From positions 1 through 64,000 of the forward strand of contig CAZZFF010000013.1 in assembly GCA_964653485.1 (NCBI GenBank): 64,000 nucleotides of DNA, written 5' to 3'. Each line of letters opens with the position of its first letter. Within the stretch, counting starts at the first letter, position 1. The position numbers were made by a program, and so were the translations under genes. This DNA is from CAVQND01 sp964653485 (GTDB lineage: Bacteria; Verrucomicrobiota; Verrucomicrobiia; Limisphaerales; UBA8199). The notes beneath the pieces were generated by a model. That model was not told the origin of the DNA, ran no database searches, and was given only the letters and a program-made list of their open reading frames with translations. Shown in pieces: positions 55,668-61,949 of the stretch.

Positions 55668-56266
55668 ATCTCAATCACTGCTAGAACCGAGCCGCGAACG
55701 GGAGAAAGGTTACACGCCGATCTTCCGGGCTTTGGCGCGAAGGGCAGCACTTGGACCGACTTGTCCAAGGCCATCACGCCGGTGGCCGCTTCGTTCAAGT
55801 GGATGCCCGTCTGGCTGGCCGTCGTTTCCACTTATGTCTTGGGTGTTCTTCGGTGGAGTGCATCCACCCATTGTCCACCCTTAGGAAACGGCGTGCCACG
55901 ACCCGTGTTTCAAATCTCACTTCACTCTGTGACCTATGCCTGATGAACCGAGAATCGGAGAAGAATTGAAAAAATGCGGCAGGAGTACAAACCGTTGCTG
56001 CCAGTGGAAAAAAGCTGATCGCCTGGAGTTTGGGGATCGGCCTGACGCTGTTGCTAATCCTCTAATGCGTGAGCAAACTCCTACCGGACGGCCATCGGCC
56101 GTTATGAGCCTCTGATTTGTGAGCCCCATTTTGACGGAATGACTGTAGGCGCGCATAGCATAGGCGCAACTGAAACGTTAGGGTGCCTTACAATGCAAAA
56201 GGAGACCTCCAGACCGGACTTGCCCAAGAAAGCCATCGAGCCGATTACGGCCGGGTTATCGCGCCA
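55668..56266. other. Intergenic region upstream of the RND operon
   Basis: This region holds the expected promoter of the leftward operon and, on the plus strand, a decayed small gene at 55936-56065 described separately. Plus-strand frame 55760-55930 reads a hydrophobic stretch (KWMPVWLAVVSTYVLGVL) without a clear start and could belong to the same lost locus. Nothing else is supported. Confidence 0.4.
55936..56065 (+). pseudogene. Small membrane-protein gene with two frameshifts in A6 runs
   Basis: ATG 55936 reads MPDEPRIGEELKK. After the A6 run at 55969-55974 the sense continues one frame over (MRQEYKPLLPVEKK), and after the A6 run at 56008-56013 it shifts again to LIAWSLGIGLTLLLIL and TAA. 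Adding one A to each run restores a single 44-codon frame with a C-terminal membrane helix. The family is not recognised. Either two real single-base losses or two homopolymer sequencing errors explain it. Confidence 0.5.
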
Positions 56267-57154
56267 TCACTTCTCGACCGGCTTGCCAGCCTTGGCCCAA
56301 GCCCTGAACCCCCCGGGGAGATTGTAGAGTTGGGAAAAACCAAGACGGCCGAGCGTTTCGCAAGCTTTTACACTCCGCCCCCCGGCGGCGCAATGCACCA
56401 GGTACGTCTTGCTTTTGTCGAGCGCGGCGGCCTTCTCGGCAAAGTCGGGCGCGGTGACATCGAGATTCAGTGCCCCCGAAAGATGACCGGATTCAAATTC
56501 TCTCGCTGTCCGCACGTCCAGAATGATGTTCGCCTTGTCTGCCGTCATTTGGGCGAATTCATCGACGGTGAGGTTCTTGAAGCCGGCAGAGTTCACGGTG
56601 GATGGGGCAGGCCCAGTATGCCGCCGCAGCTTTGGCAGGACTTCCGGCGGACCTCCTCCAAAGTACCCGGTTTCCTGGAAAACGGTTTCGCCCGCCGGGT
56701 TGAGCAGCACGAGAGTGGGAAAACCTTCCCCCCGTTCCTGGCTGAGATTAAACTGCGCCTTCAACGCGGTATTGGCCCGCTTCAATTCGTCACTCTGCTT
56801 GGTTTTTTCAGGGAAGTCCACGTCCACCAGGATGAGCGATTGGCGGGCATACTGGGCAAATTCGGGCGAGTCGATCACCTGTCGCCGCATTTGCACGCAA
56901 GGCGGACACCAATCGGAGCCGTGGAAAAAGAGCAGGATTGACTTTCCTTCAGCCCTTGCCTGGGCCTTTGCCTGGTGAAAGTCAGTGAGCCAACTCGGGG
57001 CCGGCTGAGGCGACTCCCGTGTTTGAGGTGCGGACAGAACCGGCCCAACTTTACTCGAGGTCGGAGGCACTGGGTTTCGACTGTCCTGAGCCATCAGCGC
57101 GGCCGCGAGCAGCGTTGCGGAGATGACCCCGCCGATTTGAAACAGGTTCATCAT
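56267..57154 (-). CDS. Periplasmic thioredoxin-rhodanese two-domain protein
   Basis: The 295-residue protein has a signal peptide (start MMNLFQIGG, ATG 57154 or 57151), then a thioredoxin fold with SILLFFHGSDWCPPCVQMRR (active site CPPC) and the cis-Pro in GFPTLVLLNPAG. A C-terminal rhodanese domain follows: NIILDVRTAREFESGHLSGA and the active-site loop YLVHCAAGGRSVKAC. The combination suggests thiol/persulfide chemistry in the periplasm. It is upstream of, but not contiguous with, the thioredoxin-DUF2892 operon, with which it may share a function. It is divergent from the PDZ lipoprotein gene. Confidence 0.88.
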   Translation of the reverse strand: MMNLFQIGGVISATLLAAALMAQDSRNPVPPTSSKVGPVLSAPQTRESPQPAPSWLTDFHQAKAQARAEGKSILLFFHGSDWCPPCVQMRRQVIDSPEFAQYARQSLILVDVDFPEKTKQSDELKRANTALKAQFNLSQERGEGFPTLVLLNPAGETVFQETGYFGGGPPEVLPKLRRHTGPAPSTVNSAGFKNLTVDEFAQMTADKANIILDVRTAREFESGHLSGALNLDVTAPDFAEKAAALDKSKTYLVHCAAGGRSVKACETLGRLGFSQLYNLPGGFRAWAKAGKPVEK

Positions 57155-57333
57155 CTTTGGTCGTTTGCTGTCGCGCAGAGTGCCATTTTTCCCTACAGTC
57201 CTACCCCACATCCGCCGGACGATCAACCTGTTTCAGGGTTGGTGCTGCCCGCCCTACTCCGCTTTGGCTGGCGGCACGGGTGGGGGTTGACGGGCAGGCT
57301 GATTGTGCCAGGCCATTCCGTAAAGGAGGGCCA

Positions 57334-57348
57334 ATGCGAAAATTGTAA
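57334..57348 (+). other. Four-codon minigene with strong ribosome binding site
   Basis: AAGGAGG (57323-57329) precedes ATG CGA AAA TTG TAA at ideal spacing, 56 bases before the PDZ lipoprotein ATG and in a different frame. It overlaps the palindrome GTAAC-AAC-GTTAC (57345-57357). It may be a leader peptide or the displaced start of a longer gene. Confidence 0.3.
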
Positions 57349-57403
57349 CAACGTTACGGTCTCGGAGATTGACCATCCCTGGCGGATAGGGCCAACTACC
57401 GCC

Positions 57404-58126
57404 ATGCGCAACATACTTTCCTCGTGTCGGGTTCCTTTCGCTGCGCCGCTCTTCCTGGGCGCCGTGGCCATCGTTCTCACCGGCTGCTCATCGAGCAAGC
57501 CCAAAGAAGCCGCGGAGCAGCACCGCGGCTGGATTGGGGGCCGGTACCAGGTCGTCAAGCAGTTCCCCCCGGAATTCAAGCACCCGCCAAAGGCCGCCCT
57601 GCTTATCACGGCTCTAAGGACCAACACCCCGGCTCAGCTAGCCGGCCTGGGCGAGGGCGATCTCATCCTCGAACTGAATCATCAGCCCGCGACGCGGCTG
57701 CGGACGTTGTACCGGACCGTTGATCGGAGTAACCCCGGGACCTTGCTCCCCGTCACAACCTGGCGCAACGGGCGAACAAACGAGGTTCGGGTGCCTGTGG
57801 GACGTGAGACTTATGCCAGAAGGGTCGCCTTCGGGATTGGGCTCCCGCCCAAATTTGCGGCATTGGACTTTTTGCCAAACCCCGATTTTTCGTTGGTAGT
57901 CCTTGGCTATGAAACGGAATCCCTGGACAGCCGATTGGACCTTGGCTGCGCCAGCGAAAGGTACTTCAAGACGTGCGATCCAAAGAACTACGTGGGCAAA
58001 GACGAAGACTGGAGCGTCTGGCTGGCGGTCCTGTGGACTGACGTCACCAAGCAAATCCACTCTCAAGAGAATGTTGCTCCGCGCGCTGCCCCCCAACTAC
58101 CGATTCCCGCCGCTGTTTCCCGATAA
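57404..58126 (+). CDS. PDZ-domain lipoprotein
   Basis: The 240-residue protein starts at ATG 57404 with lipobox VLTGCSS. After a short linker a PDZ-like domain is visible (LLITALRTNTPAQLAGLGEGDLILELNHQPATRLRTLYRTV), followed by a C-terminal part without known motifs. No protease domain is attached. It may bind C-terminal peptides of envelope proteins. The function is unknown; it is monocistronic as far as visible. Confidence 0.72.
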   Translation: MRNILSSCRVPFAAPLFLGAVAIVLTGCSSSKPKEAAEQHRGWIGGRYQVVKQFPPEFKHPPKAALLITALRTNTPAQLAGLGEGDLILELNHQPATRLRTLYRTVDRSNPGTLLPVTTWRNGRTNEVRVPVGRETYARRVAFGIGLPPKFAALDFLPNPDFSLVVLGYETESLDSRLDLGCASERYFKTCDPKNYVGKDEDWSVWLAVLWTDVTKQIHSQENVAPRAAPQLPIPAAVSR

Positions 58127-58134
58127 CCCCGCCA

Positions 58135-58417
58135 CCAGGATTTCCTGTCAATGCGTTGCCAAGGCCACCGAGGCGGGCTGGTGCAGCATTCCCAGTTCCG
58201 TCAGCGGGGGATTCCGACAATTTGGCCACTGGCGAACCTACCGTCGTTGATGGCGCGGGTGAGCCTTAAACACCCGCGGCAGGTTGCCTTGCCCCTCCAT
58301 GTCCGGGACGAAGGTCTTTACGGAATCGCCAGGGTCTTTGCAAATTCGGTCCTGGGCGGCAAGTTGCTTGGTATGGGTGTCGTAACCGCCCTGAGACACA
58401 TAGAAGACTCGCGTGGT
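58135..58417 (-). pseudogene. DUF1501 protein remnant
   Basis: On the minus strand from 58417 a frame reads TTRVFYVSQGGYDTHTKQLA, then DSVKTFVPDMEGQGNLPRVF, which are the signature strands of DUF1501 (sulfatase/phosphatase-like secreted) proteins, including the GGYDTH metal-site motif. The frame ends at TAG 58240-58238. In a shifted frame, similarity seems to continue (SPADGTGNAAPARLGGLGNA resembling the GTDHGAAAP region) to about 58135. The N-terminal 200 or so residues and the C-terminus are absent. It is a decayed internal fragment. Confidence 0.65.
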
Positions 58418-58761
58418 GTCACGGTTTGCCCCGTTTCATCTTCGAGCGAGGCACAAGATGCGCAGATATTAGGATTTCCTCTGGAAGCCTCCCCAGATTC
58501 GGATATGCTCCCACCACAGCAGCGGCAAAAGGTCGGGTTCATTCGATGGTTCCCTATGGCAAGAGGAATGTTAAACCACGGTCAGCCCTGTCGCCTATGG
58601 GGTAACCAGCCCACGCCGGGAATAAGGAAGAGACAGGGGCCGAAGTCGTTCAATTCGGCACGCCAAATTGACGCTGAATGTACAGGCACTCGCCACCAAG
58701 ATCGCGCCCTTGGCGGTTGGACCCCTGCCAAAGGCGCCTATGGCCCTCTTGTGCCCCGCTC
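58418..58761. other. Intergenic region with a doubtful Cys-rich frame
   Basis: A minus-strand ATG at 58542 opens MNPTFCRCCGGSISESGE and NPNICASCASLED, which looks like a small zinc-ribbon N-terminus. After about residue 42 it runs out of frame through the DUF1501 remnant. It may be another truncated gene. Nothing else is recognised here. Confidence 0.3.
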
Positions 58762-60495
58762 TCAGAGGGGCAGGGTTACGGTGACAATGGCTCCGCCTGC
58801 AGGCGGGGATTTGATCTTGACCTTGCCGTGGTGGGTCTCGACGACGCGGCCGACAATAGCCAGGCCGAGGCCGGTGCCGGTAGTCTTGGTGGTGCCCAGG
58901 ACCGAAGTAAAAGCGCGCCGGCGCTGGTCCTCGGTCATTCCCGGCCCGGTGTCGGCGAACTCGACGGCCACATGGGTTGGGCGCCCGGCGTGGCGCGGGG
59001 TCGAAAGGGACCGGGAGGAGATGGTGAGTGTGCCGCCCGCCGGCATGGCCTGGGCGGCATTGAGAATGAGGTTGAGAAAGGCCTGTTCGAGTTGCGGGGC
59101 ATCCCCCATGACGGGCGGGAGGGCGGGCTGGAGGCGGCGTTCCAGTTGGACGTTCTGGTGCTTGAGTTTGTGGCGGACCAGCAGGCCCAATTCATCGATC
59201 AGTTCATTCAGGTTGACCGGGGCCATGTGAGGCTCGGTGGTGCGGGCGAAATCGAGGATCTGCTCGACGATTCGGTTGAGGTGTTCGATCTTTTCGCCGA
59301 TCATGCTGGCGTCTTTGCCGCGCGGGTCGCCTTGGGGGAACTTCAGGTCGAGGGAGTGGTAGAGGAGCTTGATGACGGTGAGCGGGTTGCGGATTTCGTG
59401 GGCGACCTCGGCGGCGAGGAGGCCGAGCGCCGCGAGCTTTTCGTTGAGACGCAACTGTTCTTCGACATCCACGACCCGTTCGTAGAGGCGGGCCTTGTGG
59501 ATGGCGATGGCCGACAGCTCGGCCAGGGCGGAGACGATGCGAACCTCCTCGTTGGAGAAGCTGTAGGGCCGGCCGGTATAGACGCTGAGGGTGCCGATGG
59601 CCTGGCCGGTGAAGACCAGGGGGACGCTCAACAAGGCCACCAAACCCTCAAGCCGCGCCACCTCGACGTGCTGGTAACGGCTGGAGACCCGGACATCTTC
59701 GATCTGGATCGGCTTTTTTCGCCTCACCACGATGCCCAGGAGGCTGTCTTCAGTGCTGAGCCTCGGCTTGCCAAGGTAGGCGGGACCCGCGCCGTAACTG
59801 GCCCGGAGGTCCAGCCACTGGCCGGTGGGGTCCAGCAGCATGAGCGAGCACATTTTGGCCCGCATCAGGACGGAGGCCTCTTGGGTAATGACCTTCAGGG
59901 CGTCATCGAGGTTGAGAGTGGAGTTGATGGTCTGGCTGACGGTGAACAGCGACTCGAAGAGGCCGACCTTGAGGCGGAGTTGCTCGTAAAGCCAGGTATT
60001 CTGGATGACGCTGGCGGCCTGGGTGGCGAGCGCCTCGAGCAATTCCTGGTCGTCGGCGGTGAAGGCCTCCGCCATGTCCGAATCCACGTTGAGGACGCCG
60101 CGGACCTGGCCCTTGACTTCGAGGGGGACAGCCAATTCGGAGCGGACCTCCGGGCGGACCATGATGTAGCGGCGATCCTGGGTCACGTCTCCCACGCGCG
60201 CCGCCTTGCCGCTGCGGGCCACCCAGCCGGTGAGGCCGGCGCCCATCGGCAACCTGAGCCGGGCGGCCTGGGCGGAGAGCCCGTGGGAGGCGTGAATCTC
60301 CAGCAGGCCGTTTGTGGGATTGAGGAGGACCATCGAGCCGCTGGAGGCGCGCATGAGGCGCACCGCTTCCTTCAGGATGAGCTGGAGCGCCTCCTGGGCA
60401 TCGAGCGTGGAATGAATCACGCTGGCGACCTGGCTAAGCTGGCTCAACCGCTCGTAGCGAGCCCGCAACTGGGCAAGTTCATCCGGCTGGTTCAT
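58762..60495 (-). CDS. Soluble sensor histidine kinase with two GAF domains
   Basis: The 577-residue protein has no membrane helix. It has two GAF domains (about 30-170 and 190-335; LRLPMGAGLTGWVARSGKAA, and LSVPLVFTGQAIGTLSVYT), then a HisKA domain with AAEVAHEIRNPLTVIK (phosphoacceptor His) and a HATPase domain (NLILNAAQAM N-box, FADTGPGM G1, GTGLGLAIVGRVVE G2). GAF domains sense small ligands or redox state in the cytoplasm. No response regulator is adjacent, so its partner is elsewhere. Only the palindromic repeat at 60506-60672 separates it from the upstream permease gene. Confidence 0.9.
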   Translation of the reverse strand: MNQPDELAQLRARYERLSQLSQVASVIHSTLDAQEALQLILKEAVRLMRASSGSMVLLNPTNGLLEIHASHGLSAQAARLRLPMGAGLTGWVARSGKAARVGDVTQDRRYIMVRPEVRSELAVPLEVKGQVRGVLNVDSDMAEAFTADDQELLEALATQAASVIQNTWLYEQLRLKVGLFESLFTVSQTINSTLNLDDALKVITQEASVLMRAKMCSLMLLDPTGQWLDLRASYGAGPAYLGKPRLSTEDSLLGIVVRRKKPIQIEDVRVSSRYQHVEVARLEGLVALLSVPLVFTGQAIGTLSVYTGRPYSFSNEEVRIVSALAELSAIAIHKARLYERVVDVEEQLRLNEKLAALGLLAAEVAHEIRNPLTVIKLLYHSLDLKFPQGDPRGKDASMIGEKIEHLNRIVEQILDFARTTEPHMAPVNLNELIDELGLLVRHKLKHQNVQLERRLQPALPPVMGDAPQLEQAFLNLILNAAQAMPAGGTLTISSRSLSTPRHAGRPTHVAVEFADTGPGMTEDQRRRAFTSVLGTTKTTGTGLGLAIVGRVVETHHGKVKIKSPPAGGAIVTVTLPL

Positions 60496-60505
60496 AAAGC
60501 GGGGT

Positions 60506-60672
60506 TAGGCGTCACGAAAGAATCACATGAACAATTATGGCGCAGGAGTTTTGGCCGCTGGCAAGGCGCGAGCGAGGCGCATATCCAAGGCGATCTGCAA
60601 CGAGCGAGCAACGCCGCCTGCGGCCAAAAAAACCAGCCAGAAGTGTTCATGTTGTTTTTTCGTGACGCCTTA
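60506..60672. repeat. Full-length GGCGTCACGAAA palindromic (MITE-like) element
   Basis: The ends TAGGCGTCACGAAAGAATCA (from 60506) and, on the other strand, TAAGGCGTCACGAAAAAACA (from 60672) are terminal inverted repeats. The homology continues inward as ATGAACA..TGG and as TTTTGGCCGC/GCGGCCAAAA, so the element of about 167 bp can fold into one long imperfect hairpin around a short centre. Partial copies occur at 2277 and 7611. It fills the whole gap between the permease and kinase genes, and its last bases encode the permease stop codon. No coding capacity. Confidence 0.88.
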
Positions 60673-61803
60673 GCGGATGCGGGCGGTGAGAAGGAGCCCG
60701 ACGAGGCCGAAAGAGAGGTTGGGCAGCCAGCCCGCCAGCCACGGCTGCAAATAACCGCCGGTGCCCAGGGCCAAGGCAAGCTGCTGAACCACGAAATAGA
60801 CAAAGCAGATGACGATGCTGCCGGCAACGCCCATGAACACGTTGCGCCGGCCTGAGACGGCGCCGAAGGGAATCGCGATCAGCACCACGACCACGGAGGT
60901 CCAGGGCGCAGCCAGGCGGCCTTGGAGCTTGGTGTAAAGCCACGAGCGGCTGGAGGGAGACGGGTTGGGGTGCAGGCGCAGGTAGTTGAGAATCTCGGCG
61001 ATCGACATGTCGGATTTCTTGGTCTTGGCGGCGCCGGGCAGGGCTAGGCTGCTGCCGATCTTGATTTCGCTCTTGATCTGCTCCGGCGTCTCGGAAAACT
61101 CGGGCATCGCCAGGAGATTGGTCTGGAGCACCGGCACCGGCGGCATGTTAGTGCGCATGTCGGTCTTGAATTCCTCGGCGTCGTAGAACGTCCAGACGCC
61201 GTGGAGGCGGGCGGCGCGCCGGGCATGGAGTTGGATGTGGGCACCCTCCGTGTCGCGCCAGCCGACCATCGGGTTGATCATCTCGCCGGTGACGGTGTTG
61301 TAAAGCCCGATGAACCAGTCCCGCCCGTCGCGCTCGTTCATGAGGGGCAACCCGCGAGCCTCGCCGGGTTTCTGCGCGCCTGCGCCGGGTCCAAGGCGCC
61401 GTGCCAGGATGCGTTTGGCGGCGTCGGCGCTGTCTGGGACGCACAGTTCATTGAGGGCAAGCGACGCCAGGCTGATGATCAACCCGACGGCCAGGTAGGG
61501 CAACACCAGCCGCCACAGGCTCACCCCGGCGACTCGGGCGGCGGTGAGTTCGTTGTGTCGGGCGTGGTTGGTCAGGCTATAGAGCAGGGCCAGCAGCAGA
61601 GTCACCGGCAGGATTACAACCAGGATTTCCGGGGCCTGAACGACGTAATACTGGACGATGTCCCGGCCCAGAAGACCGTTCTTCTGGAAATCGTTCAAGT
61701 TGGCGAACACGTCGAAGGCGATCCAGAATATCAGGAACCCGCCCAGGCAGTAGCCGAGCGGGATGAGCAGTTCGCGCAAAAAATAACGGTCCAAAAGGCG
61801 CAT
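60670..61803 (-). CDS. LptF/LptG-family permease
   Basis: The 377-residue inner-membrane protein starts MRLLDRYFLRELLIPLGYCL, the family's N-terminal signature. It has the six-helix plan with a periplasmic beta domain between helices 3 and 4 (LHARRAARLHGVWTFYDAEEFK) and ends with helices including LVVLIAIPFGAVSGRRN-type sequence (VVVVLIAIPFGAVSGRRN) and NLSFGLVGLLLTARIR. LptF/G form the LPS-extraction ABC transporter with LptB. Only one family member is in this window. Its TAA stop lies within the terminal repeat of the palindromic element, which suggests the native C-terminus was trimmed or the element supplied the stop. Confidence 0.88.
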   Translation of the reverse strand: MRLLDRYFLRELLIPLGYCLGGFLIFWIAFDVFANLNDFQKNGLLGRDIVQYYVVQAPEILVVILPVTLLLALLYSLTNHARHNELTAARVAGVSLWRLVLPYLAVGLIISLASLALNELCVPDSADAAKRILARRLGPGAGAQKPGEARGLPLMNERDGRDWFIGLYNTVTGEMINPMVGWRDTEGAHIQLHARRAARLHGVWTFYDAEEFKTDMRTNMPPVPVLQTNLLAMPEFSETPEQIKSEIKIGSSLALPGAAKTKKSDMSIAEILNYLRLHPNPSPSSRSWLYTKLQGRLAAPWTSVVVVLIAIPFGAVSGRRNVFMGVAGSIVICFVYFVVQQLALALGTGGYLQPWLAGWLPNLSFGLVGLLLTARIR

Positions 61804-61949
61804 TGGGCTCAAGCTTACCAACGCGCGGTCTCAAAGCAAGCGGCGCAATTGTGCCTGCTATCCCGCCTCCGACGCCTCATGCGCAAAAAGAAACTGCTAT
61901 TGAAAAGGGGGGCGGTTGATGGTACAACTGGCCGGAGTTTGTTAAGGCT

